Positions 36,516 to 46,510 of a stretch of 64,000 bases of DNA are shown here, in pieces. This DNA is from Ignavibacteriae bacterium HGW-Ignavibacteriae-1 (GTDB lineage: Bacteria > Bacteroidota > Ignavibacteria > Kapaibacteriales > UBA2268). The notes below the pieces were generated by a model. That model was not told the origin of the DNA. It did not search any database and saw only the letters and a list, made by a program, of their open reading frames with translations. The stretch lies in the NCBI GenBank assembly GCA_002839825.1, contig PGYU01000006.1:62001-126000 (forward strand). The letters run 5' to 3'. The translations under genes were made by a program, and so were the position numbers. Numbering within the stretch: the first letter of the stretch is position 1; every line of letters begins with the position of its first letter.

Positions 36516-38359
36516 TTTGAGACTCCTTCGGAAAGTAATATTTCTTCAATTTTATTGGCAATTTCTTCTGCTGTAAAAGTATTTCCCTGAACTTTGTTCA
36601 GACCAATGATAGGACGCATGTATTTGTATTGTAGCAATATTTTGAGCTGCCCGAGATTCAATTCAGGAACAAGAATTTGCTTGAAATTACCAAAAATTTC
36701 ACCCAAATTTGCAGGCAAAGGATTGAGGTATTTCAAGTGTACGTGAGAAATCTTCACGTCCTTTTCTCTGAGCGATGCCAAAGCATTTCTTGCCGAGCCC
36801 CAAGTACTGCCCCAAGTCACAAGTAGTAATTCTCCGCTTTCATCACCATCTACAACTAAATCGGGAATATCTTGAACGATTCTTTCGACTTTTTCGGCGC
36901 GAATTTCGCACATTCTTTGGTGATTCATCGGGTCATGAGATACTAAGCCTGTGATATTGTCTTTTTCCAATCCGCCGATTCTATGTTCCAATCCGGGCGT
37001 GCCTGGCACTGCCCAAGGGCGAGCCAAAGTTTCAGGATCGCGTTTGTACGGAGCGTAAGTTTCTTTATCTGTTGCAAATTTAATACTTATGTCAGGGAGT
37101 TCATCTAATGACGGGACTTTCCATGCTTCTGAGCCTTGTGCAATGTAACCGTCGCTAAGCAAAATAACAGGAGTCATATATTTGATTGCAATTCTTGCTG
37201 CTTCGATAGTCATATCAAAACAATCAGTTGCTGTACTTGCTGCAAGGACAGGGATTGGAGCTTCGCCATGGCGACCCCAAAGTGCCATTAACAAATCGGA
37301 TTGCTCAGGCTTCGTAGGCAAACCTGTACTCGGACCGGCTCTTTGAACATCAACAACAACTAATGGCAATTCGAGCATTACTGCAAGACCCATTGCTTCA
37401 ACTTTGAGAGAAAGCCCGGGACCGCTTGTTGTAGTAGCTGCTAATGCTCCACCATAGGAGGCGCCGATTGCCGATGTAATACCTGCGATTTCGTCTTCCA
37501 TTTGCATATGCTTTACGCCATATTGCTTATATCCGGAGATGAAATGCAAAATTTCAGTTGCAGGAGTGATAGGGTAGGAGCCTAAGAATAATGGTAATCC
37601 TGCTCTATTTGCAGCTACTGCCAAACCTAATGCTACTGCGTTATTGCCTGTAATGTTGCGATAGATTCCTTTGCGCAAATCTGCCGCTTTAACTATGTAG
37701 CGAACAGCCAAATCTTGACCCATTGCGCCGAAATTATAACCCGCTTTGAATACTTTTAAGTTTGCATCACGAATTGTTTCGTTTTTGGCAAATTTCTTAT
37801 TGAGCCAAAGCTGAGTTGGTTCCAATGGTCTGTCGAACAACCAATATGCCAGACCAAGTGCGAAAAGATTTTTCGTACGGTCTATCATTTTTGGCGGTAA
37901 ATCAAAATCTTCGAGTACTCTGCGTACTTGTTCGTTTATGTCGTATGCAAAAACCTGGTAATCTGCAAGGCTACCGTCTTCGATAGGATTACTTTCGTAC
38001 TTTGCCAATTTAAGATTCTTATCCTTAAATCCGGCTTTATTCAAAAGTAAAATACCGTGTTTCTTGACATCTTTCAAATTTACTTTGAGAGACGCTGCAT
38101 TCATAGCCACAAGCACATCTATTTTATCTCCAGGGGTGTTTGTATTTGATGCACCAAAATGAACTTGATATGCACTAACGCCATATAAAGTTCCTTCGGG
38201 AGCCCTGATTTCTGACGGGTAATCAGGAAAGGTGTTAACGATGTTACCCATTTCAGCGGAAGTATCCGAGAATTGAGTACCTGTCAGCTGCATGCCATCA
38301 CCGGAGTCGCCGGCAAATCGAATTACAGCTTTTTCGACTTCTACAAATTGCTGTTCCAT
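36512..38359 (-). CDS. korA: 2-oxoglutarate:ferredoxin oxidoreductase subunit alpha (gamma-alpha fusion)
   Basis: A 615-residue fusion: N-terminal gamma domain (VIRFAGDSGDGMQLTGTQF, about 10-190) and alpha domain (GSYPITPATEILHFISG, HMQMEDEIAGITSAIGASYG, TTTSGPGLSLKVEAMGLA, RAGPSTGLPTKPEQSDL). The fusion is the usual layout in this phylum. Substrate is most probably 2-oxoglutarate by family habit, but branched-chain or other 2-oxoacids are not excluded. It precedes korB as a two-gene unit. Confidence 0.92.
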   Translation of the reverse strand: MEQQFVEVEKAVIRFAGDSGDGMQLTGTQFSDTSAEMGNIVNTFPDYPSEIRAPEGTLYGVSAYQVHFGASNTNTPGDKIDVLVAMNAASLKVNLKDVKKHGILLLNKAGFKDKNLKLAKYESNPIEDGSLADYQVFAYDINEQVRRVLEDFDLPPKMIDRTKNLFALGLAYWLFDRPLEPTQLWLNKKFAKNETIRDANLKVFKAGYNFGAMGQDLAVRYIVKAADLRKGIYRNITGNNAVALGLAVAANRAGLPLFLGSYPITPATEILHFISGYKQYGVKHMQMEDEIAGITSAIGASYGGALAATTTSGPGLSLKVEAMGLAVMLELPLVVVDVQRAGPSTGLPTKPEQSDLLMALWGRHGEAPIPVLAASTATDCFDMTIEAARIAIKYMTPVILLSDGYIAQGSEAWKVPSLDELPDISIKFATDKETYAPYKRDPETLARPWAVPGTPGLEHRIGGLEKDNITGLVSHDPMNHQRMCEIRAEKVERIVQDIPDLVVDGDESGELLLVTWGSTWGSARNALASLREKDVKISHVHLKYLNPLPANLGEIFGNFKQILVPELNLGQLKILLQYKYMRPIIGLNKVQGNTFTAEEIANKIEEILLSEGVSK

Positions 38360-38416
38360 GTCAAACTTTTTAATTTTTTAAACAAGCAAATAACTTAACT
38401 TCTAATATAACTGTCG

Positions 38417-38494
38417 AGCAATGTATTTGCATTGGTCGCAAAAATTTTGTCATTCTTACCAAAAAGATGATAAGAATGACAATTATACATTGCT
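38417..38494. repeat. Nested hairpin element between the DHOD-like gene and korA
   Basis: Outer stem AGCAATGTA (38417-38425) with TACATTGCT (38486-38494); inner stem TTGTCATTCTTA (38447-38458) with TAAGAATGACAA (38471-38482), loop of 12. The outer pairing leaves a 21-base one-sided bulge. It may act as terminator for the upstream gene, as leader of korAB or as a dispersed palindrome. Confidence 0.65.
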
Positions 38495-38508
38495 ATTTAC
38501 AAATTTAA

Positions 38509-39507
38509 TCAATAATTCAATACGTAATTATTCAAAGCTTTCATATATTGGGCTCTTTCGTAAGAACTTGGGTCAGGAATATTGAGTTGGCTCATACTTC
38601 CTTGCATTTGCATTATTGATTCGTATTCATGTTCTGTCATCCATTCTACCATTTCTTCTTCGATATCTTTGATGTAATCTACACCATAGCGTAGTAATGT
38701 AGAGCAAAGCATAGTAACGTTAGCTCCAACGAGCATCATTTTGATTACATCTTCGCCATAGTGGATGCCACTTGTAGCAGCGAGGTCGGAGAATATTCTA
38801 CCTTTGAGTATCGCAATCCATCTCATCGGCAAACGCAAATCAGTTGGGTTGCTCAATATTATATGTGGCTCTACTTCGAGTTCTTCCAAATTAATATCGG
38901 GTTGGTAGAAGCGATTGAATAGGACAAGTGCGTCTGCACCTGCTGTATCAAATCTTTTAGCCATATTTGCCATATTCGAGAAAAATGGGCTAAGTTTGAG
39001 TGCTACAGGAACGCTGACTGCTGCTTTCACAGATCTCAGGATTTCCACATAATCGTTTTCGATTTCTGCACCTGTTTTGTCCAAATCGGTAGGAATATTG
39101 TAAATATTCAATTCGATAGCATCAGCACCGGCTCCTTGCATTTGCTTTGCAAAGTCAGTCCATCCACCCACTGTAGTGCCGTTAATACTGGCGATTACAG
39201 GGATTTTCACGCTTTCTTTTGCTTTGCGAATGAGTTCGAGATATTCGTCCGGACCAAGATTGTAGTCACTTTGATCGGGGAAATAGCTCAATGATTCCGC
39301 AAAGGCTTCTGTGCCTTGTGTGGTATGATAATAAAGTTCCTTTTGGTCGAATTTGATTTGCTCTTCGAATATTGAATACATCACGAGAGCTGAAGCGCCG
39401 GCATCTTCGATTTTCTTTATGCCGTCCAAAGTTCTTGATAATGGCGAAGCAGATACAACAAGTGGCGACTTAAGAGTCATGCCCATGTATTTTGTTTTCA
39501 AGTCCAT
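38509..39507 (-). CDS. Dihydroorotate-dehydrogenase-like flavoprotein
   Basis: A 332-residue TIM-barrel FMN protein of the dihydroorotate dehydrogenase superfamily (MGMTLKSPLVVSASPLSRTL, VIASINGTTVGGWTDFA, DAIELNIYNIP, VALKLSPFFSNMANMAKRF, ATSGIHYGEDVIKMMLVGA). The catalytic loop that in class 1 enzymes carries cysteine (NxSCPN) reads NIYNIPTD here, with no Cys or Ser at that spot, so a role in pyrimidine synthesis is doubtful. It sits between nifJ and korAB, which suggests a redox partner or subunit-like role (inference). Confidence 0.8.
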   Translation of the reverse strand: MDLKTKYMGMTLKSPLVVSASPLSRTLDGIKKIEDAGASALVMYSIFEEQIKFDQKELYYHTTQGTEAFAESLSYFPDQSDYNLGPDEYLELIRKAKESVKIPVIASINGTTVGGWTDFAKQMQGAGADAIELNIYNIPTDLDKTGAEIENDYVEILRSVKAAVSVPVALKLSPFFSNMANMAKRFDTAGADALVLFNRFYQPDINLEELEVEPHIILSNPTDLRLPMRWIAILKGRIFSDLAATSGIHYGEDVIKMMLVGANVTMLCSTLLRYGVDYIKDIEEEMVEWMTEHEYESIMQMQGSMSQLNIPDPSSYERAQYMKALNNYVLNY

Positions 39508-39574
39508 AATTTACTCCAATTAAATTTTTTAATTTTCAATAGAATTATAGAAGCGGATTGCTCCGCTTCCGGAT

Positions 39575-42500
39575 TTATTTTTGCTCTTCAACAGGAGCAT
39601 TAGTACGTTCAGCCATGAATTTATATTTAGCGAATCTTTCGTTCACTTGTTCTTGCGCAGTTTTGAATAAAACTTCTGCTACTTTGGGGTTGCTCTTCAT
39701 CAACATTTGGAATCTGCCTTCGCTTTGCATAAACTCACGAACGCCAATTTTGGGTTGTTTCGAATCCAAAATCAACGGATTTTTACCTTCGTCAACTAAA
39801 TTCGGATTGTATCTGTAAAGTAACCATTGTCCCGAATCTACCGCAAGTTTGTGTTGTGCAAGTGGACGGCTCATATCAATACCGTGAGCGATACAATGAC
39901 TATAAGCAATGATTATCGAAGGACCATCGTGAGCTTCAGCTTCCAAGAATGCTTTCAAAGTATGCTCGTCTTTAGCGCCGAAGGCAACTGATGCCACGTA
40001 AACGTTGCCGTAAGCCATCGCCATCGAACCTAAATCTTTCTTCTGAGTTGCTTTGCCACCGGCTGAGAATTTCGCTACAGCACTTAATGGTGTTGATTTT
40101 GAAGTCTGACCGCCGGTATTTGAATATACTTCGGTATCGAGAACTAAAATATTCACATTTTTGCCGGATGCCAATACGTGATCTAATCCACCGTAACCGA
40201 TGTCATAAGCCCAACCGTCGCCACCGACAATCCATACGCTCTTCTTGACTAAATAATCCGAAACTGTTACTAATCTCTTAGCCAATGGGTCATCAATTTT
40301 GCTTAATTTTTCTTTTAATAATTCAACTTTAGCTCTTTGGTCTGCAATTTCTTGCTCATTCTTTTGGCTTGCATTTATCAATTCATGTACAAAATCTGCG
40401 CCTAATTCATCTGTCAATTTTTCGAGTAAAAATACTGCTACGTCTTTTTGTTTGTCAATTGCTAATCTGTAACCAAGACCAAATTCGGCGTTATCTTCAA
40501 ATAATGAATTTGACCAAGCCGGACCTCTGCCATCCAAGTTCTTAGCCCAAGGAGTAGTAGGCAAATTACCACCGTAGATTGATGAGCAGCCTGTTGCATT
40601 TGCTACGATTGCTCTATCGCCGAATAATTGCGACATCAATTTGATATATGGTGTTTCGCCGCAGCCTGCACAAGCGCCCGAGAATTCGAATAATGGGAGT
40701 AGCACTTGTTGGCTTCTGATATTATTGATATTGACTTGAGTTCTGTCAAGGTCGGGAATTTGCAAGAAGAAGTCCCAATTTTCCGATTCAGGTTGACGTA
40801 ATGGAATTTGATGTTCCATATTTAATGCTTTCAAGCTGACATTGGATTTGTTTTTCGCAGGGCAAACTTCGACACAAACGCCACAACCTGTACAATCTTC
40901 GGGAGCTACTTGTATAGAATATTTCCAGCCGTTAGCTTTCCAATTTTTATCTTTAGCATCAGTATATTTGAATGTTTCAGGAGCATTTTCTAGATATTTC
41001 GGGTCGTAAACTTTGATTCTGATTGTTGCATGAGGACATACAAAGGCGCATTTGCCGCATTGTGTACATGTGTCCATATCCCATACCGGAATTTCGAGTG
41101 CAATATTGCGTTTTTCCCATTTTGCAGTATCTGTCGGGAAAGTACCATCTTGAGGGAATGCACTGACAGGTAGAAAGTCGCCATTTCCGGCAATAATCTG
41201 ACCCAAAACGTCATGAACAAATGCAGGTGATTTGGCAGATACAGGAGCGTGAATGTCAAAGTTGCTTGTGGCATCATTCGGAACTTGAATTTCATGTAAG
41301 TTTTCGAGTGTGTTATCAACTGCTTGGATATTCATTGCCACAATTGCTTCGCCTTTTCTGCCGTAAGTTTTGCGGATAGAATCTTTGATTGCCGAGATTG
41401 CTTCTTCGCGAGGCAAAACACCCGAAATTGCGAAGAAACATACTTGCATCACAGTATTGATTCTGCGTCCCATACCGCTTTGTTCGGCTACTGTTTGTGC
41501 ATCTATTGCATATAACTTAATTTTCTTTTCAATAATCTGTTTTTGCTGTGATTTCGGTAAGCTGTCCCATACTTCATTCATAGGTACCGGTGTATTAACT
41601 AAGAATACGCCGCCCGGACGAAGATTTTTGATCATATCGAATTTTTCGAGAAATACTGTTTGGTGACAGCCGATGAAATTAGCTGTAGAAATCAAATAAG
41701 GGGCTCTGATTACGTCAGGTCCAAATCTTAAGTGAGATACTGTAACGGCTCCGGCTTTTTTGGAGTCATACACGAAGTAGCCTTGAGCGTAATTATCTGT
41801 GTTTTCGCCAATGATTTTAATCGAATTTTTGTTTGCACCGACTGTGCCGTCCGAACCAAGTCCGTAGAACATTGCTCTAACAACGTTATCGGCTTCAATA
41901 TCGAAATTCGGGTCGTAATCAATGCTTGTAAATGTAACGTCGTCGTTGATACCGACTGTGAAATTGTTTTTAGGTTTGTCGGCTGCCAAATTATCGTAAA
42001 CACCTTTTACCATAGCAGGTGTAAATTCTTTTGAAGATAAACCGTATCTACCACCGATTACTTTCGGCATCTCTTTAATATTACCATAACCCAATTCGAG
42101 TCCTTGATTCAAACCAAAAACTACGTCCAAATATAAAGGTTCAGCAGGAGCGCCCGGTTCTTTTGTTCTGTCAAGCACAGCAATTTTCTTAACTGTAGCG
42201 GGTAATGCTTCCAACATGCGTTTGAAATCAAATGGACGGAATAGGCGAATTTTCAACATTCCGACTTTGCGTCCTTGCTTATTCAAAGTTTCAACAGTAG
42301 ATTGTACTGTTTCGCAACCTGAAGCCATCAAAATGACAACTTCTTCAGCATCCGGAGCGCCGACGTATTCGAATAATTTATAATATCTTCCGGTCAAATC
42401 ACCAAATTCGTTCATAACATCTTGAACTATATCGGGACATGCTTGGTAGAATTTGTTGATTGTTTCGCGATTTTGGAAAAACACGTCCGGATTTTGAGCA

Positions 42501-43156
42501 GTTCCGCGAAGAACAGGTTTGTCCGGTGTTAAGCATCTGTTGCGATGAGCTTGAACTAAGTCATCGGTAATCAATTTTTTCATTACTTCATCAGGGATAA
42601 CTTCAATTTTTGAAACTTCGTGTGAAGTTCTGAAGCCGTCAAAGAAATGAAGGAAAGGAATTCGTGAACGAAGTGTTGACGCTTGTGAAATTAACGCAAA
42701 GTCCATAACTTCTTGAACAGAGTTAGCACCCAAAAAGGCAAAGCCTGTTCCGCGTGCAGCCATAATATCACTATGGTCGCCAAAAATCGAAAGTGCATGC
42801 GTCGCCAAAGAGCGAGCAGTTATATTGAAAACAGTCGAGGTTAGCTCGCCTGCAATTTTGTACATGTTAGGAATTTTGAGAAGCAAACCTTGAGAAGCAG
42901 TAAATGTAGTGGTGAGTGCACCGGCTTGTAATGAGCCATGAACAGCACCGGCGGCTCCGCCTTCACTTTGCATTTCGCATACTTCAGGAATATTGCCCCA
43001 TATGTTCTTATAGCCTTTCGAAGCCCATTCGTCAGCCCATTCGCCCATGTTGGACGAAGGTGTAATAGGATAGATGGCACATACTTCGTTTACGCGGTAC
43101 ATTACATAGGCGGCGGCTTCGTTGCCGTCTATAGTTATAAACTCTCTTTCTTTCAT
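39575..43156 (-). CDS. nifJ: Pyruvate:ferredoxin (flavodoxin) oxidoreductase, single chain
   Basis: A protein of about 1193 residues carrying all domains in one chain: alpha (AYVMYRVNEVCAIYPITPSS), gamma (VTVSHLRFGPDVIRAPYLI), a double [4Fe-4S] ferredoxin insert (CTQCGKCAFVCP and CTGCGVCVEVCP, about 690-765) and beta/TPP (FSGACAGCGETPYIKLMSQL, GDGWAYDIGYGGLDHVLASG, YSNTGGQTSKSTPL). It interconverts pyruvate and acetyl-CoA with ferredoxin or flavodoxin. The upstream ATG at 43195 would add 13 residues; 43156 gives the family N-terminus MKEREFITIDGNEAAAYV. Confidence 0.96.
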   Translation of the reverse strand: MKEREFITIDGNEAAAYVMYRVNEVCAIYPITPSSNMGEWADEWASKGYKNIWGNIPEVCEMQSEGGAAGAVHGSLQAGALTTTFTASQGLLLKIPNMYKIAGELTSTVFNITARSLATHALSIFGDHSDIMAARGTGFAFLGANSVQEVMDFALISQASTLRSRIPFLHFFDGFRTSHEVSKIEVIPDEVMKKLITDDLVQAHRNRCLTPDKPVLRGTAQNPDVFFQNRETINKFYQACPDIVQDVMNEFGDLTGRYYKLFEYVGAPDAEEVVILMASGCETVQSTVETLNKQGRKVGMLKIRLFRPFDFKRMLEALPATVKKIAVLDRTKEPGAPAEPLYLDVVFGLNQGLELGYGNIKEMPKVIGGRYGLSSKEFTPAMVKGVYDNLAADKPKNNFTVGINDDVTFTSIDYDPNFDIEADNVVRAMFYGLGSDGTVGANKNSIKIIGENTDNYAQGYFVYDSKKAGAVTVSHLRFGPDVIRAPYLISTANFIGCHQTVFLEKFDMIKNLRPGGVFLVNTPVPMNEVWDSLPKSQQKQIIEKKIKLYAIDAQTVAEQSGMGRRINTVMQVCFFAISGVLPREEAISAIKDSIRKTYGRKGEAIVAMNIQAVDNTLENLHEIQVPNDATSNFDIHAPVSAKSPAFVHDVLGQIIAGNGDFLPVSAFPQDGTFPTDTAKWEKRNIALEIPVWDMDTCTQCGKCAFVCPHATIRIKVYDPKYLENAPETFKYTDAKDKNWKANGWKYSIQVAPEDCTGCGVCVEVCPAKNKSNVSLKALNMEHQIPLRQPESENWDFFLQIPDLDRTQVNINNIRSQQVLLPLFEFSGACAGCGETPYIKLMSQLFGDRAIVANATGCSSIYGGNLPTTPWAKNLDGRGPAWSNSLFEDNAEFGLGYRLAIDKQKDVAVFLLEKLTDELGADFVHELINASQKNEQEIADQRAKVELLKEKLSKIDDPLAKRLVTVSDYLVKKSVWIVGGDGWAYDIGYGGLDHVLASGKNVNILVLDTEVYSNTGGQTSKSTPLSAVAKFSAGGKATQKKDLGSMAMAYGNVYVASVAFGAKDEHTLKAFLEAEAHDGPSIIIAYSHCIAHGIDMSRPLAQHKLAVDSGQWLLYRYNPNLVDEGKNPLILDSKQPKIGVREFMQSEGRFQMLMKSNPKVAEVLFKTAQEQVNERFAKYKFMAERTNAPVEEQK

Positions 43157-43234
43157 ACTAATACCTTTATTCAATCTGTAAAGTTTATATTTCAATTATG
43201 ATATTTATTTCATAATTTGTTCAATAATCTTTTA

Positions 43235-43264
43235 TAAAAGTACGAAATATTTCTTTATTCTAAA
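43235..43264 (-). promoter_or_regulatory. Possible promoter of nifJ
   Basis: On the minus strand TTTA (43264-43261), 18 bases, TACTTTTA (43242-43235), close to TTTG/TAnnTTTG with one mismatch in each box, about 80 bases ahead of the nifJ start. Confidence 0.4.
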
Positions 43265-43641
43265 TAAAAATATTGTATAAGTCGTTATATTTTAATGAGT
43301 TAATGAGCCATCGCTAAAGTAAATGTTAGCTATGTATAAGATAAAATTTAGCATCAATTTAAATAATATTAACACAAACCAAATATTCGTGAAACTTTTT
43401 CTTAAAATAATTGTTTATAAACTATAAACCAGTGCAAAAGATAAATTATTTTTTGCGTTTTTGAAATTTTTATACTTTTTACATATTTAGATGACAAGAC
43501 TTACATATGACTACTTTTGCATATACGGACAAACAATATTTGGATAAGAATAGTATTACCAATTTACAATAATTGATTATAAATTAATCATAATACAAGG
43601 CAAACGAAATTTAATTTATTTACAAATTAAGGATATATAAT
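43265..43641. other. AT-rich divergent intergenic region, probable promoter at 43512
   Basis: No gene seen in this stretch between the divergent nifJ and T9SS-protein genes. TACTTTTG at 43512-43519 is a good -7 box for the plus-strand gene; the upstream box is weak (TTTAG at 43486-43490). No other structure recognised. Confidence 0.45.
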
Positions 43642-46434
43642 ATGAAAAAAGGCAACCCCTTTACACGATTCTCCATTCCCATAGTATTAATTGTTTTTTT
43701 TATGTGGTTTGGGGCAGAAGTTTACTCTAGGAATGGAGGTAGTGGCATTTCAGGATTGACAGCAACAAATTCTTCCGGATGCTATTGCCATGGTTCTTCA
43801 TCAAGTAGCTCAACAACTTTGCAAGCTACAAGTTCAACAGGTAGTTTTAAGTTTAGTCCGGACCAAGAAGTGGATTTTGTTGTTAGGGTAACTAACTCAA
43901 ATCAATCCGCAGCCGGTGTTAATATAGCTGTTAAGACTACCGAAACCGGCTCTACAAACGCCGGTACTCTAAGTTTTGCTACAGGTTCGGGTTTAAGATC
44001 TGAATCAAGCGAACTTACTCACTCATCACCCAAGTCATTTGGTGAATTGACGTATGCTGAATTTGAATTTACATGGAAGGCTCCCACTACTCCGGGGACT
44101 TATTATCTAAGGGCAATCGGTAATGCAGTAAACGAAAGTGGCAACACTAGTGGGGACTTATGGAATTGGATGACTCCACAAACTCTTATTGTGGCAGGTG
44201 CAACGGTAACTGCCCCAACAAGCTCGTCCACCTGGTGCGCCGGAACTACTCAAGAGATTAAGTGGACTCAATCCGGAATTGATAATCTTAAAATTGAGCT
44301 TTCTTCCAATGGCGGTTCATCATTTCCTACGGTGATTGCTAATAGTGTCAGCGCTTCATCAGGCTCATATAATTGGAACATTCCGTCTGATTTAGCATCC
44401 GGCGTACAATATCAGATTCGTTTGACAGATGTAACTGATGCTAATATCTCGGGTAAATCAAGTAGCTTCACTATCGCAGGTCCTGCATCAATTACTGCTC
44501 AACCAACAGATGTGACTGTTTGCGAACAACAATCTGTTACCTTGACAGCAACAGTTACAGGTAGCGTTGAATCATATGAATGGCGAAAAAATGGAACAGC
44601 TGTTCCAAATTCGAACTCTGCTACGCTAACAATAAGTTCCGCTACAATGCAAAGTGCGGGTGATTATGTTTTAGTCATTACACCTGATTGCGGCACCCAA
44701 ATCACAAGTAGCACTGCGAAACTGATTGTAAACGAAAATGCTAAAATCACTCAGCAACCTTCAGGAGTAGAAACTTGTGCCGGAAGTGATGTAGAGATTA
44801 TAATCAAATCTGCAGGTTTGAATAAAACAGTAGAATGGTTCAAAGGCGCTCAGTTGATTACAGGTCAAAGTGGAGATACATTGAAATTGTTTAGCATTTC
44901 AAGCTCCGATGCCGGTAGTTATACTGCAAAGGTAACAGCAGATTGTGGCTCGGCAGTTACAAGCGTTCCTGCAGTCGTGGCTTTGGGCGCAAGTGCTGAG
45001 ATAACGTCTCATCCACAAAGCAAAGCAATTTGCGAGAATCAAGAATTGAAGCTTTCAGTTGTTGCTATGGGAAGCGGTATAAGTTACCAATGGAAAAAGA
45101 ATGGTGTTGATATCACTGATGCTGTGAATGCTACTTATGTTATTTCAGCCTTCCAAGCCTCTGATGCCGGAAATTATCAAGTAGTCGTTCAAGGCACTTG
45201 TGGCGATGCTGTTGAATCTTCAGTTGCAAATGTAACTATGAATTCGTTTCCTGTGATTTCGACTCAGCCAAGTTCAAAAACTGTCGCTGCGGGAGAAATG
45301 GTCGAACTCACAGTGCTTGCAACAGGAAGCGATCTCGAATATCAATGGTACCATAATGATACTGAATTAGTCGGTAAAACTGCCGCTACTTTGAGCATTG
45401 CAAGCGCCGCAACAACAGATGCCGGTTCTTACTATGTCAATGTTACAAATGATTGCGGAACGGTCAAATCATCTGTTGTTACTGTTACGGTAGATGTAAT
45501 TGCAGATGGAAAATTATCACTTTCGACTCAAACTTATGATTTGGGAATTATCGAGATTAACAAGAATCACCAATTTACAATCGTTGAATTAGTCAGAAAC
45601 GTAGGCAGTAAGCCAATTTTGATTAATGAACTTGTCATGGAAGATGATTTAATGGACGGAACTATGACAATCAACTTCCCTGTTCCACAGGAATTAGGAG
45701 CCGGTGAAAGAGCCGAATTGTCAGTTGATGTAACTCCGATTACGATTGGACCAAAGAGTTATAAGTTAACTTTCGTAACTGACGACGGGCAAGAATCAAC
45801 AATTGTAATGACAGCACTTGCTGTTTCATATTCGATTGAACTTTCAACTGAATTGTTAGACTTCGGAATTGTTTTGGTTGAGGACATTCTTACGCAGTCA
45901 TTGACCATTAAAAATAACAGCAATTCATCTGTTACAATCAGCACGGTCTCAATATCAGGTGACGATGAAAATGTGTTCTCGATTACTCAAGATTACGATG
46001 GTACTGTGATAGATGCCGGTGCTGAATTGACCATCAATACTCAATTCATGTCCGACGTAGAAGGAAATTATTCGGCAATGTTGGAAATCGAATTTGACGA
46101 AATCGAAACAATTTCTGTTGAGTTGAAAGCTGTATCCTCACTTTCATCAGTCGAAGATATCAAAGCGTATATAAATGAGTTGAGAATTTTCCCGAATCCG
46201 ACTGCTGAACATTTGAATTTAGAGTTATCGGCAAAACATGATTTGCAATACACTTTGAAATTATTCAACCCCAAAGGTGAATTACTCAATACCAAAAATG
46301 GTTTTGCTTTGGAGGGGAATAATAATTTGGCATGGAATATAAGCAACGGTACGTCACTAAGTTCCGGAACATATTTGATTATGCTCGAAATCAACGGCTC
46401 AGTCGTGCTCGACAAAGTGATTGTAATCGAATAA
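43642..46434 (+). CDS. Secreted Ig-like multidomain protein with T9SS sorting domain
   Basis: A 930-residue exported protein. Signal peptide/anchor (about 12-30), then a reeler-like 'choice-of-anchor' domain carrying SGCYCHGSS (a CxCH site, about 46-54) and TYYLRAIGNAVN, a cell-wall-type fibronectin-like module, and at least four Ig-like repeats with the pattern QP..V..C......L...A.G....EYQW.......DAG.Y.V.V...CG (about 285-620). Two more beta modules lead to a T9SS C-terminal domain (IFPNPTAEHLNLELS, SSGTYLIMLEING). Probably surface adhesion or structural. The CxCH could bind a metal or haem; not shown. Confidence 0.85.
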   Translation: MKKGNPFTRFSIPIVLIVFFMWFGAEVYSRNGGSGISGLTATNSSGCYCHGSSSSSSTTLQATSSTGSFKFSPDQEVDFVVRVTNSNQSAAGVNIAVKTTETGSTNAGTLSFATGSGLRSESSELTHSSPKSFGELTYAEFEFTWKAPTTPGTYYLRAIGNAVNESGNTSGDLWNWMTPQTLIVAGATVTAPTSSSTWCAGTTQEIKWTQSGIDNLKIELSSNGGSSFPTVIANSVSASSGSYNWNIPSDLASGVQYQIRLTDVTDANISGKSSSFTIAGPASITAQPTDVTVCEQQSVTLTATVTGSVESYEWRKNGTAVPNSNSATLTISSATMQSAGDYVLVITPDCGTQITSSTAKLIVNENAKITQQPSGVETCAGSDVEIIIKSAGLNKTVEWFKGAQLITGQSGDTLKLFSISSSDAGSYTAKVTADCGSAVTSVPAVVALGASAEITSHPQSKAICENQELKLSVVAMGSGISYQWKKNGVDITDAVNATYVISAFQASDAGNYQVVVQGTCGDAVESSVANVTMNSFPVISTQPSSKTVAAGEMVELTVLATGSDLEYQWYHNDTELVGKTAATLSIASAATTDAGSYYVNVTNDCGTVKSSVVTVTVDVIADGKLSLSTQTYDLGIIEINKNHQFTIVELVRNVGSKPILINELVMEDDLMDGTMTINFPVPQELGAGERAELSVDVTPITIGPKSYKLTFVTDDGQESTIVMTALAVSYSIELSTELLDFGIVLVEDILTQSLTIKNNSNSSVTISTVSISGDDENVFSITQDYDGTVIDAGAELTINTQFMSDVEGNYSAMLEIEFDEIETISVELKAVSSLSSVEDIKAYINELRIFPNPTAEHLNLELSAKHDLQYTLKLFNPKGELLNTKNGFALEGNNNLAWNISNGTSLSSGTYLIMLEINGSVVLDKVIVIE

Positions 46435-46454
46435 TCTTACAAATAGATACTTAA

Positions 46455-46490
46455 AAAGAGCTTGCCTCCCAAGGGCAAGCTCTTTTTTTT
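46455..46490 (+). terminator. Rho-independent terminator after Ig-like protein
   Basis: GAGCTTGCC (46458-46466) pairs with GGCAAGCTC (46474-46482), flanked by A and T runs. Confidence 0.92.
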
Positions 46491-46510
46491 TCAACAAAAT
46501 AAAAAATAAT

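Noticed and set aside
38509-39507. Calling this gene pyrD
   Set aside because: The catalytic-loop Cys/Ser is not seen and the context is ferredoxin metabolism.
41728-42034. Open frames on both strands inside nifJ
   Set aside because: They are shadows of the nifJ reading frame.
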